A stretch of 64,000 nucleotides of DNA from Pilaira anomala (taxonomy: Eukaryota > Mucoromycota > Mucoromycetes > Mucorales > Mucoraceae): assembly GCA_025716855.1 (NCBI GenBank), contig JAIXMQ010000005.1, positions 761,560-825,559 of the forward strand, given 5' to 3'. Under the pieces are notes generated by a model that was given only the letters and a program-made list of their open reading frames with translations, was not told where the DNA came from and ran no database searches. Both the position numbers and the translations under genes were made by a program. Below are positions 21,590 through 34,504 of the stretch, in pieces; position 1 is the stretch's first letter, and each line of letters starts with the position of its first letter.

Positions 21590-24500
21590 TTAAATAACTT
21601 GAGCTTCAAGTGCTAGCGGGACGATTCTATAACCTGGTAAACCCATTCTTCCATAAGGCACACTCTTTACAACTACATTATCCTTTACCTCAAATGCATC
21701 ATTGACGACTACTACATTATTTAGGCTATCAGCATTATTAGAGAACCTTTCTTCTGCGGTACTAGCCTTCAATCCCATATTTGGAGGGAAATTACAATAA
21801 AGCCCTCCTCCAGCTGGTGTTATAAAAAAAAAAAAAATTTTTAGTAAAGTTGTACAAATAATAAATATAAATAAATAAATCCCATTCTTTACCCTCTACT
21901 CCATCATAACAGACTAGTCCAGAACCACAGTCGCGAATAATCCATTGGCCAAAATTACATGTCGCCCATTGAGTTGATTTACCCGAATCTACACATTTCA
22001 TTTCCCCCAAAGTAGAACATTTCCCGGATCCATCGCCGATAGACCCGTTCGTGTTGCTGATTGGCTTCTTGTCAACAACAGGTTTGTTGTCGACAATTGG
22101 CTTGTTGTCGGTATTGGAAGAGGTAGTGGAAGAGGTAATGGAAGAGTTAACGGAAGAGGTAATGGAAGAGTTAACGGAAGAGGTAATGGAAGAGTTAACG
22201 GAAGAGGTAATGGAAGAGTTAACGGAAGAGGTAATGGAAGAGTTAGCGGAAGAGGTAATGGAAGAGTTAACGGAAGAGGTAATAGAAGAGTTAATGGAAG
22301 AGGTAACAAAAGAGGCAATGGAAGAGGTAATGGAAGAGGTAACGGAAGAGGTAACGGAAGAGTTAATAGAAGAGTTAATGGAAGAGTTAACAGAAGAGGT
22401 AATGGAAGAGTTAACGGAAGAGGCAATAGAAGAGGTAACGGAAGAGGTCATGGAAGAGGTAACGGAAGAGGTCATGGAAGAGGTAACGGAAGAGGAAATG
22501 GAAGAGGTCATGGAAGAGGTAACGGAAGAGGAAATGGAAGAGGTCATGGAAGGAGTAACAGTAGCTGTAGTAGCGTTAGTAGAAGCCATTACATCGGTGG
22601 TTGTCTTCGAAATAGTAGTGGATTTTCCAGTTTTTCTTGAAGATGTTGTCATTGCATCCTCATAAAAGAAATCATCATTTTCGTTGTCGTCATCATAATA
22701 ATATTCATCGTTATCCCAGACCTCACCAAGCCATTCTGAGGTAGAGTGATGAGTAGGAGTAGAATTGATAGTAGGAGTAGTTGAAACACTTGTTGGATCT
22801 TCAGGGAGAGCATTTAAGTAACTTTGGTCTTCATTTAAGTAACCTTGATTTTCATTTATGTAATTTTGGCCTTCATTTAAACTATCTAGGTATTCTTCCA
22901 AGTCATCATTTTCTTCTTCTTCTTCAGTCAAAATATCTTTAATTTCACTCAAATAATCTTCGTCTTCGTTCAAGTAGCCATTATCTTGTTCATTTAAGAA
23001 ATCAGGTTTACCATTATCATCAATGGTAGCAGTTGTATTAGTAGGTCCCTCTAAACCATTAGGGGGATCAGATAAAATTGGACAAGAAACAGGAACAGCA
23101 TCATGAATTTTGCTTACAACATCTATTAATTCACCGTTATCCTGATGTATATCCCTAATGAACCGAAAAGTTAAGAAATGTTGTTTATGTATATATACAT
23201 TTTTCATAAATATTTGTTTTTTTTTTTACCAAACCATAACACCAGCCAAATCTTCACATAGGGCATGATCAATCTTGACCTTTAAAGATTGAGGATCATC
23301 ATAAGAAATGAAATTCTTGCTAGTAGGATTAAATAACCAAGGTGTTTGAGAGACTTTATCCCAATGACGTTCCCAGCCTGGACCTGGTGTAACAAAATCA
23401 TCTTGTAAAAGTCCTTCTTTACGTAAATTTGTCCATTTCCAGATACCAGAGAGACCACCAACATCTTTATCACAGTATGGGTCATTCCAAAAGGCATCAT
23501 CAGAATCACCTTTTGGAGCACCAGGTACAGTGTTTTGAAATTGGTTATCAGCGGTCATGCCTTGTTGAGCCGTCATAGAACGTCCATAGAATGCCAAACC
23601 GGCTGTTATCTTTTTAGCAGGAACACCAGCGGCTTTCCAATCTCGGATACCTTAAATTTTTTCAATGGTAAGCGAAACTTTATATGGTAATTTTTCGATT
23701 TTGTGCTACTTTACTTTTTACGAATGAAAATGGGGCACCAATTCCTTTCCCGTCAGCTTGGAAAGGGGCATTAGGACCCGTGGTTGCAGCCCAAGCACCA
23801 TTGATATCTTTAAACAAAAAAAAAAAAAAAAAAAAAGGCACGCGTAAGAAAAAAAAATTAATATAAAGGTTAAATATAAAAATATATAAAAAATTTAAAA
23901 TACCATAAGTCATTAAATTGACATGATCAAAATAAGGAACAAAAGCCTTTAAATCCTTCATTGGTAAACCCGATTTAATAAACGGTTGAACGTGTACGGC
24001 CATTGAGATTTCTTTATATTGATCAGGAAACTTTGTATCAAGGGCTAATCTCAATTCTTTCAAAAGCAATAGAAAGTTATCAGCATCATTATCAGCGAAT
24101 TCATTACAACCAGCCGCTTGCTTTCCGGGATACTCCCAATCTATATCTACACCGTCAGTTTGGTATTTGTTGATGAAATCTAAATTCCAGTCAATGAATT
24201 TCTTTCGGCTTTCCGGCGTGGATACCATCGGACTAAATCGCTTAGATCCTGTCCAGCCACCGACAGATAATAGTACCTTGGTTTGCTTTTCGTGCGCGAG
24301 TTTGACTACTTGTGGAAGATAGGCATCGACCACCCAATCATCCGGAAACGATGGCAAGTTGTCAAGATTATTCAAGATGGCGAATGCTTTTTTTGTGTAA
24401 TGGAAAAAAAGAATAAAAATCAATAACAAAAAATAAAAAAATAAATCAAACCCGCGTGTTTTTTACCATAATTGATGTGAGTATATTTTGTATATGGGAT

Positions 24501-24688
24501 ATTCTCAACAGGATAGTTTGCGTACAACCAGTTTGGAAAGTACCTGTATACAGAAAAAAAGAAAAGACATTTAGTTTTATGTGACATTCGATAGGAATCG
24601 ATGAGAAATACCCAATCACCATTTTGGTGGAACCTTCGCACAGAGCAACAGCCGATGCAAGTGCAGCAGCAATAAAAGACAATCTCAT
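21590..24688 (-). CDS. Secreted GH18 chitinase with Ser/Thr linker and CBM19
   Basis: Seven exons on the minus strand: 24688-24612, 24543-24467, 24386-23904, 23807-23715, 23650-23230, 23154-21893, 21813-21590; phases agree, 878 residues. A signal peptide (MRLSFIAAALASAVALCEG) leads into a GH18 barrel with GYFPNW, LLSVGGWTGS and the catalytic DGVDIDWEYPG (Glu about 136). The barrel closes with AGVMVWDIHQDNGEL. Then come acidic repeats with YLNE motifs, a long Ser/Thr/Asn linker built from 12/24-bp units, and a CBM19 chitin-binding module (GEMKCVDSGKSTQWATC, FGQWI, CGSGLVCYDG). The linker is probably O-mannosylated; a PMT gene is present at 52.5 kb. The role is cell-wall chitin remodelling or hydrolysis outside the cell. 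The C-terminal 60 residues after CBM19 are unusual and have no GPI-like hydrophobic end. Confidence 0.93.
22113..22560 (-). repeat. 12/24-bp tandem repeat coding the chitinase Ser/Thr linker
   Basis: Within exon 6 of the chitinase about 37 copies of a 12-bp unit (plus-strand GGAAGAGGTAAT / GGAAGAGTTAAC) encode SSIT, SSVN, SSVT and SSMT tetrads. Some 24-bp pairs are identical over several copies. Copy number is likely to vary between strains. The antisense frame is open only because of the repeat. Confidence 0.9.
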
Positions 24689-24872
24689 ATTTTTTTTTTT
24701 TTTTGTGAATTCGAAAAGAAAAAAAAAAGAAATATATTTATATATATATATATATATAAAAATTAGAAATGAAAATAAACTAAAAAAGGGATTATTATAT
24801 ATGAATTATCTATTTCGCTGGTATGTCAGTACGATTTTAAATTAAGGGTTTTTATTATTAACTTTCTTTGAT

Positions 24873-24909
<37 letters not shown>

Positions 24910-25226
24910 ACATCTTATTTAGAAGAAAGAGAAATAATATAAACAACTAACCTTCATTCCCCGTGTAATATAAACATCTTATTTTTTATGTGGCGTCGGG
25001 TCAAGTGACGATAGGGAAAAAAGCAAATGGTAAGTTTTTTTTGGTACACAGGGTCGGTTATTGAATAAGAGAGTTGAGAGAGTGAGTGAGCGAGAGAGGG
25101 CCTGGCCCATCCTAATGTACTAATTTTTTTTTTTTTCAATTGTCTTTTAACACTTTACAATCACCCCTTGATTTCCTTTTTATCTATTTTTTTTTTTTTT
25201 AAAAAAAAAAAAACTTTTCTCTCTTT

Positions 25227-25263
<37 letters not shown>

Positions 25264-25289
25264 GATATTCTTTTTATCATTAAAAAAAA
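24689..25289. other. Divergent promoter region between chitinase and Zn2Cys6 genes
   Basis: About 600 bp between two divergent start codons. It holds a (CA)n tract at 24879-24902, several poly-A and poly-T runs, and T-rich leader sequence directly before the ATG at 25290. I see no gene or clear factor site. Confidence 0.5.
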
Positions 25290-25428
25290 ATGAGCACACC
25301 ACGTAAAAAGAAACCTGTAGAATTTCATTTTGTAGATATGAATGATCCTGATAGATACAAGAAACTTAAGGTAGCCCGTGCTTGTGATTTTTGCCGCCGT
25401 CGTAAATCCAAGTAAGCGAAAGAATACA

Positions 25429-25479
<51 letters not shown>

Positions 25480-27579
25480 TTTTTTAAAATAAAAACAAAA
25501 AACAAAAAAAGATGCGATATAGGTGTACCAGGTTCCGGTACTTGTTCAAATTGCCAAAGGCATCAAATGGTTTGCATCTTTTCTCCTGTAACGACAGGCA
25601 TAAGTATCCGAGGAAATGAAATGATACGAGTTGAAGAAGTAGTATCACAATTCAATACATTAGATCAATTCATATTTCGATTTCCATTACTTTTGATAAA
25701 AGAAGGACAAGTTGGATATGAAACCAGTCCTTCTACACCATTACTCAATTCATCACCATCATCACCAACAACAACAAAAATCAATCATCGACATGATAGA
25801 AAGAATAATAATGAACCCTCTATGGAATTAGAAACTAAACTATTCGAGCTTTATTTTGATCATATTAATCCAGCTTATCCAGTATTATTAAAGCAATCGG
25901 TTTTAAACATACATTCTCAAGATAGATTTTTACTTTCAAGAGGTTTACGATACGCCATTATGGCATTAGCCTGTCATTATTTTCCAAACTATACAACCTC
26001 AGCTTCCAGTTACTTTTATGAGATTGCAAGACATCAAGTCAGTTGTTTTACACCAAGATTAGATACAGTTCAAACGTTACTCCTATTATATAAACATGAT
26101 GAAATTCTCAGTTCATCTAATAAACACGGCATATATTATTTAGAGAGAGCGCAAGAAATGATTGGACAAATACAATCCGTAATCCCGCAACACCTTGAAA
26201 TGATCAATCGAGCGCGATGGGTCTTATTTGGCTCGATTAGCTTTTCAAATCTATCTGATAAGAATTTCAATACACTCTATAGTCATATCTCTTTACCAGT
26301 TGAATTACCACAAGTATTATCAGAGGAATTGGAGTTAGATCATCATGATGAAGATAATAATAACAAATTATGTATTTCATCGGCACAACATCATTTAAAT
26401 CGGTTCTCACAAATTGCCAACTTGAGTGTACTTTATTCTCATACAGTACAAAGTATGATCACTGGTTCAACTTGCCATTTAATTTGTTTAAAACAATTTA
26501 AAAAGATTAGACAACATTGGCATGATACATTACATCCAGTCACTCAAAGTAGACTCGTCTCTCTTTGTCCAACAGATGAAGAAGTGATTGATATCATGAT
26601 ACTCTATAGTGCTATCTTGTACGATATGTTGTACCTCTTATTGCTCTCTCATTATCGGTTGGAAAATGAATTTGATCGTGTCGAAACCGCCTATCGATTA
26701 CAACGTATGGTTCATACTCTAGTAACAAGATCTTGTTTTACTGCAGCTATCCAAAGTACTCGCATGTCTTGTTTTGCTCTCATGTTGTGTTTACAGGTGA
26801 ATATGTCAAGAGAAGATGATAAAGTAGATTATGAATTCATTCAACAGATAAGACAATCGATGCAATATATCAACTTGATAGATACTCGAATTGATGAACA
26901 ATTACAAGAATTGTATACGTTTTTAACTACGCAACATAATAAAGCCACTAATAATACAATAATAACAGCAACCACAACCACGACAACAGCAACAGCAACA
27001 ACACCACATACGAATAATCAACAACCATTAGACTATTTTAGTTTAGTACCACAACAATTTAAAAACTCTACAACCGCTTCTTCACCTATTGATACGATGG
27101 CCAATACACCCGGTCTATGGTCCACCACAACGAATGGAGGTCTGACTACACCTATACGAGAAGATACAGGTAGTAACTATCAAGTGACATCTGAATGGAT
27201 ACAAGAACAACAACGACAACAAGATGAACAATTTCAGTTATATCAATTACAACAATTACCAGAGTATCAAAATACATTGATGAATACATACAATAGTATA
27301 AATTATAATAGTAGTAATAATAATACACCACTTACAACGACCCCAAGTTATAATAATAATTTGAATACAACGGAAGATTATTTTTATTTGAATCCAGGAC
27401 ATTGGAGTCCTACTATAGATCATTTAAATCAAACAACCAGTTATCTCAAATTACATAATCACCATCATCATCCACATCAACAACAACAACAACAACAACA
27501 ACAACATCCACATCATAATAATAGTGCACCATTTACGTTACACCCACCACCTCCTCCACCTGCACCACCTACTATTTAA
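25290..27579 (+). CDS. Zn2Cys6 (Gal4-type) transcription factor
   Basis: Two exons, 25290-25411 and 25512-27579, 729 residues. The binuclear zinc cluster starts at residue 32: ARACDFCRRRKSKCD then CSNCQRHQMVC, spacing C-x2-C-x6-C-x9-C-x2-C-x6-C. The intron splits the cluster between Lys41 and Cys42 and contains 42 consecutive A. Residues about 150-520 look like the fungal transcription factor middle region (FDHINPAYPVLLKQ, FLLSRGLRYAIMALA). The C-terminal 200 residues are low complexity: Thr/Asn/Gln-rich, a His run, a Gln run (about 10) and a proline-rich end. It should bind CGG-type DNA sites in the nucleus. The target pathway cannot be read from sequence. The neighbouring divergent chitinase is a possible target but this is only a guess. 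Confidence 0.92.
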
Positions 27580-27660
27580 AATAGTAGTTATATATATATA
27601 TATAATAAATAAAATAAAATAATACCCTTTTTTTTTTTATTATTATTTTTATTTATTTTA

Positions 27661-29337
27661 TTAACGATCTTGTCTGTTTTCATCAATGACACCTGCCATT
27701 TTTAATAACTCTTTATCTAATGCACCATCTGCCTGTCTTATATTTAAGCCAGACCTTCTTTCAGCTTCTTGTTGATCAAATTTCCATTCACGTGCCTGTC
27801 TTTCTCTATCCTTTTCATTTCCCAAGCCAAAGACCTCAATATTTTCAGTTTCAAAGCGAAATGAGAACTCATCGAGTTTTCTTTTTTGGTTCCCAATTTT
27901 AAAAGTGGGTTGAGGAGGGTAAGGTTCATGCGTATAAAGGCCTTCCTGTAAGGTGTTTTCGAGCGAGATGACAAAATGTTGATGTTGAAGAGGTAATTGA
28001 TGATGAGTAGCACCGAAACCGATACCGAAATCGTGGTGATAGTAAATATTGACTTTGTTATTGATGGGACGATAGATCTCGTAATTTGGATCGAGTTCAA
28101 ATAAGAAACAGTCATTTGAGTTTCCCCAGAGATGTTTAGAGTGTTTCCATGGCTGAGTGATGAAAGCACCAAGTAACATGGATCGATTGTTTGCATCGAC
28201 TTGCATGAGGATTAAAGTAGGACCTGGGTATTTAAATACATGTGATTCAAATCTGTTCATAGAGAAACCATCTTGATCTGCAGAGTAGAGCCGTGTCCAT
28301 TGCTTTGTGATCAAGATGTCTTCTGGTAAGGCCCAGGATAAAATGGTAGAATAGATTGAATTTAATATATCACTTTGATCTACTTTAGGTACTTTATCTT
28401 GTGGTAATAATCTAGATTCTTCATCTAGATTTGTTTTATAATATCCAAATGATTTCATTATGAAGGATTGTAATGGTTTGAGTAAATGAGGTGAGAATGT
28501 TTCTCTCCATAAACGAAATTCGTCATGTGAAATGCAAGGTAATTCATCTTTTGTTGTTGAAGGTTTCATGTTGGATACGATAGTACTTGCCAATTGTCGA
28601 ATACGCGTGAAATCATGTGTTGTTTGATCTGCTTCTCCAAGCCATAAGAGTAACACAAACAATTCAATTAAATCTCGACTTAAAATTCTTGATCCAGCTA
28701 CAATGGATTCTTCTTGTTCTGGTTTGCTTGTCATCTTGGGATTTAATTCTAGATCATTAAAATCAACGCCTAACTCTGCTAAAGAATATCCTTTATGCAC
28801 TTGTTGTTCTGGTTGTTCTACTATGATAGGTTCTTCATGTATTGAATCATCTTTTATTACTGTTGTTGTAGTATTGGGATCAGGTAAGACAGAAAGTGAT
28901 TGAAAGAATAAATTCTCTGATAAATCAACATGTTCATCATCCAATCTACCAATTAATATTACAAATGCGATTATAAACGCATCAAATGAAAGTGGAACTG
29001 GTCCAGTCTTTGTATTATTTGGATATGAGCCTAAATATGAGAATGATTTAAATAAAAGTACTGCTGCTGCTTCCACTTCTTGAGGTAAATTCAAATGTTC
29101 CTAATATTAAAAAGAATTTTAATTTTACGTTTAAAAAAAAAGAGAGAGAGACTTTACTAAAAATTGCTTGGCTTCAATACACGAAAAACCATCAGGAAAG
29201 GCCGTCTTCAAGTCTTTATAAATATATTGTAAAGAAACAAGTTCAACACGTGTCAAATATTTCTTGGCTTTAAACGAGCTTTTTATACTGTGATGTACTT
29301 TTTCTTGTTCTCCTTCTTTTGTTTGTGTTTGTCCCAT
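27661..29337 (-). CDS. RTC5: RTC5-like TLDc-domain protein
   Basis: Two exons, 29337-29158 and 29100-27661, 539 residues. The start MGQTQTKE has Gly2, so N-myristoylation is likely. The N-terminal half is helical with EF-hand-like spacing, as in Rtc5/MEAK7 proteins. From about residue 280 a TLDc domain is seen: WTRLYSADQDGFSMNRFESH, GPTLILMQ, LLGAFITQPWK, NDCFLFEL, FGIGFG. The end EVFGLG plus a charged helix closes the domain. TLDc proteins act on V-ATPase assembly and oxidative stress; yeast Rtc5 is a vacuolar V-ATPase disassembly factor. The gene's ends overlap little with neighbours: its 3' end converges with the Zn2Cys6 gene, 81 bp away. Confidence 0.85.
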
Positions 29338-29539
29338 GTTCAGTTAATTGAAGAAAAAAAAAAAAAAAATAAAAAAAAAATATACACTAAAACTTTTATT
29401 AATGCCAAAAATATCACATTCAAACTTTTTTTTATGTATGTGTACCCGAAGTCACATTTGGAAATCAAGGAAATCGGTGTATAACACACAATGACAGTAA
29501 TTCTTTTTTTTTGCACTCACATATGCATTATTATTTTTA

Positions 29540-30109
29540 TTATCGGAATGGATTATTTGTATTAGTAGATATGTAAGAAGGTTGATTAAGTTGAGTATTG
29601 CCAAAGACAGGCGTAATTGGATGAGGTGGAGCACTGTTATCCACAGGAGAAGGCAATGCAGGAGGAATGACAGGTGAATGCTCATTTAAAGGAAAATTAG
29701 ATATAGATGAAGCAGGTGTAATATTATTAGGAATATCAGGCATACTGACTTGATTTGGATGAGGTTCAGCTGAACCCATTACTGGTGCTGTAGTTGTGAT
29801 CGTAGGTGGTGCTTCATATACAGGAGGTGGAAGTTCATTTGTATCATGTTGATGAAATGTTGGTAATTCTGTTCTTGAAGAAGACGAAGATCCGTTATAT
29901 CCTTCCAATACACTATCTATAATTCTACGTCGTTCTTTTTCTAAAGCGGCCTTGGTAGTTTCAACCGCAGTACTTAATCTTTCAATTGCACCTGTAGTAT
30001 AGTTCAAGTATTGTTTTACCCACGTTAAAGAGTTTTGAATGTTGCGATATGCAGTTGCCAACATACCAAAGCATTGAGTTGTTTTGGCTATATAATAATA
30101 TGTATATAA

Positions 30110-30144
<35 letters not shown>

Positions 30145-31321
30145 AAGCTTTGTTACCTTTCCATGCTATATCAACGTAATGCATTGTAATTTGCATTTGT
30201 AATAAAGGATTATTTGTGACAACATCTAATGTTTGAGGGTAAGGAATTTCGGGTAACACGGTTCTAGCAATATTCAATAACCTTTGAATTTCCCAAAGTC
30301 TTCTTTTTGAAGCTAAATACATAAATCATGTTTAATATAAAATACCAACCTTTATATATATATATAAATGTATATACCATCTAAATAAGCTAATTGTTCT
30401 TCATCAATAATTGGACCACCAAATATTTCAAATGGAACATAATTGACTACAGTATCTAATAATCGAATTACTTTTTTCGTATCAACTAAAGAAGTCGAGA
30501 GTGCTTTTTCTGCTTCTGTAAATCGACCTTTATCACGGGTTGCCTAAGAGAAAAAGTGAATATTTTAATTAATATGTAGTTTATGTATAAGGTGGTACCA
30601 ATTGCATTTGATCTCTGTAGTTGGCTAATTCTGCTCTTAATCGAGGTTCCATAGGGAAATTAGAATCTTCTAATACGAAAATCTATTTTTAAAATATCAA
30701 TATTTATATATCAAACTGTGTATATTGTTTTTTTTTTTTTTTTTACTTGTTCTAATAATGTATTGAATTGGTATCTCGTTTCATCGAAATGACTCTTTTG
30801 TTGAACAAGATCTTCTTCCTAACAAAAAATAATAAATATAAGAAAAAGAATAATTCGTGTGTGTGTGCGTGTGTGTGTGTGTGTGTATTTACTTTAGAAA
30901 GAGCCTGGTTATAAGCAACTTCAAGTGCCTCTAAATCTCTTCTAGCTCTTTGTTCGTTTTCAAATGCAAGATGATATTTCGCTTCTTCTTTGGCAACTAG
31001 CGCCTTCTTTTTTCCAGATAATGTAGCAGCAGCTGAACGGAATGATAAATGTCTCATTTTACGTACATCTTTAAACTCTTTTTTACTATTCTTTTTCTTT
31101 TTTATTAAAAATATGTAGATCACAACAATAAAAAAAAAAACTTACGAATTCTCTTCAAGTTGAATTATTTCTGCTTTTTTTATTTCGATATCTAGTTCTA
31201 TCTGTCGTCTTTTCTGTCTTGCTTCTTCTAGTTCAGTTTCAACTTTTGTTTCAACTTTTAGTTCGGTGACAAGTTTCTTGTAAAAAGATGCTTGATCTTG
31301 AATACATTGTACAAGTGTCAT
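29540..31321 (-). CDS. Coiled-coil protein with PPxY-type motif, function unknown
   Basis: Seven exons on the minus strand: 31321-31146, 31085-30893, 30818-30747, 30682-30599, 30543-30378, 30312-30157, 30087-29540; all phases agree, 464 residues. The first 150 residues are a strong coiled coil (LEEARQKRRQIELDIEIKKA ... KYHLAFENEQRARRDLEALE). A conserved-looking middle has LWEIQRLLNIARTVLPEIPY and LLQMQITMHYVDIAWKA. The C-terminal 130 residues are disordered, Pro/Asn/Ser-rich, with LPPPVYEAPP, a PPxY-like motif that WW domains of Rsp5/NEDD4 ligases bind. I think it belongs to a fungal family of unknown function, possibly a membrane-trafficking adaptor; that is inference. Introns contain (TA)n and (GT)n tracts. 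Confidence 0.75.
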
Positions 31322-31586
31322 GTTTTTATTTTACCTCTTTTTTAAAAAAAAACAAAAAAAAACAAAAAAAAAGAAAAACTATTTAAATCAATTTTTGGTT
31401 TAAAACTCAAAAATGAATTAAAGAAAAGCAGTAAACTCGCGTTATTAAAATAAAAATGCATAAAAAAAAAAAAAAACTTTTTTAATGATATTAACAAAAG
31501 GATAAATTACAATATGATAAATGTATATATGTGTGTGTGTGTGTGTGTGTTTAAATGCGGGTATGTATTATTTTGGTTGTTAACTT

Positions 31587-32570
31587 TTAAAATGGATTTA
31601 CCATCTTTCTCTTTTTCAGTTTTGGTTTTGAAAGTTTAGACTTCATCTTCTTCTTTTCAGATAAATCGAAAATATCACCATCCTCTTCTTCAAGTTTTAA
31701 ACTACTCTTATTGTCTTTTTGTTGAACCAAGAAAGCTTGTCTATTTTTTTCCTGTTCAATTCTTCTTTTTTCCTCGGCTATGGCTCTTTCAGCTACCAAT
31801 TTTTGTGCCCTGATCTTATTCTGTTCTCTACGTTCCTTTGCTTCCAGTTCATCTCTCTCGATTTCCTTTTTCCCTCTTTTCTTTCTTAATGTATGTCTCC
31901 AATCGTTCGAATTCAAAATGTCCTCATAATACGATTGCCCAGTCTCTAACCTGAATTTATGGTGTATATCTTTTAATTTAAACTCTTGTTCAATAGGCAT
32001 TCTTGTAGGTATCTTATTATTGGGTTGTTGATGAATTTGTTTCTTTTTAGGCTTATATCTTTCAATGATGGCACTGATTTCATTGGATTGAATTTCTTTT
32101 TTCGATAATAGAGAATTGAGTGGATCTAATCCTTCTAAAGTACGTTTCTCTGTCACTAAATCTGTGCTCATGTATCGCGCGTATTCTTGTAAGGTGAGTC
32201 CAAGACAGTAAAGTGCTGATAAGTCCATGGAGGGTAAGTCACATTCTTTTGTAAAATTCACTGCTCTTAAATTGATTGTCTCTAATAGTTTCTAAATATA
32301 AGTAAGTATCATTGATTTCTCTGTCTCTCTCTCTCTTTTTTTTTTTTTTTTTTTTTCTACCGTGAATGAAAATTCTGGACTATCTCCAAACATGTCTAAA
32401 ATATCTTTTTATAAGTTCCTTTTCCTTACTGTTTGGCAGTATATATTCTTACCGTCATAAGCAGATCCCGTTTGACGTTGTAACTTGACGGGTCGAAATA
32501 ATTCCTCTGGACCAATGTCACCTACTTCTTTATTCTCTTCAAGATCAATAGTTTGATTCCGTTCCTTCAT
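31587..32570 (-). CDS. Basic, coiled-coil, probably nuclear/nucleolar protein
   Basis: Three exons: 32570-32453, 32404-32361, 32291-31587; phases agree, 288 residues. The N-terminal third is more conserved in character (DIGPEELFRPVKLQRQTGSA, DILDMFGDSPEFSFTKLLE, then ALYCLGLTLQEYARY). The C-terminal half is a highly charged helix (RDELEAKERREQNKIRAQ) that ends in a lysine-rich KPKLKKRKMVNPF, a likely nuclear or nucleolar signal. No family is recognised. The charge pattern recalls rRNA-processing or Pol I accessory proteins but this is not evidence. Its start faces the twinfilin start, with 243 bp between them. Confidence 0.7.
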
Positions 32571-32813
32571 GTTGAATAAAGTTAGAAATATATATATATA
32601 TGTAAAAAAAAAAAAAGAAGAAAAGTTTTTTTTTTTTTTTTGATTGTCAAAAACTCTTTTTAGCCAATGAAATCTGACATGAAACTGAGATTGAATGAAA
32701 ACTAAAAAAAAAAAAAAAAAAAAAAAAAAAATGATGTTATGTTTGTGTACACTAAATTCAAAAAGAAGCTTTTTTCTTTTACCCTTTTATATATATAATA
32801 ATAAAACGCGCTT

Positions 32814-33821
32814 ATGTCTCATCAAAGTGGTATCCAAGGTAATAACCATAGCAACAATAAACTTTGATATCCCCCCCCTTTTTTTTTTCTCTAACCTCTT
32901 TTTATTAGTATCTGAGGAACTCTCTAAACTTTTTGCTGATGCCGTATCTACTGGAAACACTCGTATGATTCGTGTCTCTATTGAGCATGGTAAGTACAAA
33001 CACCTTTTCATATATATTCTCTTTTTTAAACTCTGCCTTTAGAGTCTCTTGTTCCTAGCGGCACCTCTACTGTTCAAGATGGTTTCGAACAAGGTAAAAA
33101 AAAAAAAAAAAAAAAAAAAGCAAAAAGCAAATAACAAAAAACACTCTAAAACAAAAACTTAACCCGTACATAGACTACAAAAAGTATATTGAGGAATACC
33201 TAGAGGACGCAAAACCTTCTTACATCTTTGTTCGTTTAGACGAAAAGACAAGCGATAATGAATATAAATGGATTTTCCTTTGTTATGTACCTGATAATGC
33301 TAAAGTCCGTGATAAGATGTTGTATGCATCTACAAGAGCTACATTAACTAGAGAATTAGGTGATTATAGATTTGTTGATAATATTTACGGAACTGAAAAG
33401 GTATATATATAACTCTTTAATTTAAGAATTATGATATACTGATTTACGTTTTATTTTAGGCTGAATTTACTTGGGATGGTTATAAAAAGCATCTTGCTCA
33501 TAAGGCTGCTGAAGCTCCTTTAACTAGACGTGAACAAGAATTAGTAGAAATCAAAGCAGCCGAGGTAAAAAAAATAAAATAAAAAAATAAAAAAATTAGA
33601 ATCATGGCTCTTAACATCTTATGTTATTAGGCTAAAACTGTATCGGATTATCAAGGAACAACTGCCCGAAAGTCTTTTACTCCCGGTATCGCATTTCCTT
33701 TAACTGAACATGCAGTGGAAGCACTTTCTCAATTAACCAAATCCAAAGAAGATCGTTCCGTCAATTTTGTTTCTTTGGTAATAAGTTGTGCATTTATTTA
33801 AAAAAAAGAGAAAAAGATGTT

Positions 33822-33856
<35 letters not shown>

Positions 33857-34504
33857 ATAGTATTTGAATAATGAAAAGATCGAGGTAGATAAGTCGGTTG
33901 AAGTTACTATGGATGAATTGAGAAAGACAATTACAGAAAATGCTCCACGATTTACTTTTTACCTCTATCAAAACAGTACAGGCAAAGAATCACTTGGTAA
34001 GTTTCTAAAAGAGAGAAAGAGAGAGAAAGTGACGCTAAATTATTTTGATAGTGTTCATTTATACATGCCCTTCCAGCTCTAAAATTAGAGAACGTATGTT
34101 GTATTCTTCTTCTAAAGCCAATGTTATTCTTGAAGCAGAAAGTGCTGCATCATTTCAAGTAGTTAAAAAGGTAACATTAAAAATAAAAGAGAGAGAGAGA
34201 AGCAGAGAAATTGTTATATATTAATTATTGTTCGTAGTTTGAAACCAGTGATGTAAGTGATTTAACTCAAGACTATTTCGCAGAAGAATTAGATCAACCT
34301 TCATCTAACGGAGGATCCGGAGCTAATACACCTACCGGTAGTGTTGTAGGTGATCGTATTCAATTATTAGGCGGTACTAAGCAAGGGTTTAAGAGACCTG
34401 CAGCTCCTGGTAGAAGAAGACCACCTACGACCACCACATCTACTGCCTCTTCTTCTGCAGAAGCTGTAACTACAACAACAGAAGATACCACTACTTCTTC
34501 ATAA
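32814..34504 (+). CDS. TWF1: Twinfilin, actin monomer-binding protein
   Basis: Nine exons: 32814-32838, 32909-32989, 33043-33093, 33174-33400, 33460-33564, 33631-33777, 33861-33996, 34052-34170, 34238-34504; all phases agree, 385 residues. Two ADF-homology domains are seen. The first has YIFVRLDE, YKWIFLCYVPDNAKVRDKML and YASTRATL; the second has FTFYLYQ and FIYTCPSSSKIRERMLYSSS. Two ADF-H domains with a C-terminal tail is the twinfilin layout, a protein that sequesters ADP-actin monomers and caps barbed ends. The tail (about 60 residues) is Thr/Ser/Pro-rich with QGFKRPAAPGRRRPP, a basic patch for phosphoinositide or capping-protein binding. Intron density is the highest in the window; several introns hold poly-A or poly-T. 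Confidence 0.95.

Noticed and set aside
22051..22665. Long plus-strand frame rich in EELTEEVMEE opposite the chitinase
   Set aside because: It is open only because the opposite-strand 12-bp repeat lacks stops in this frame; no start context or other exons.
25161..25505. Phe/Lys-rich minus-strand frame
   Set aside because: Translation of poly-A/poly-T DNA and of the intron of the Zn2Cys6 gene; no protein character.
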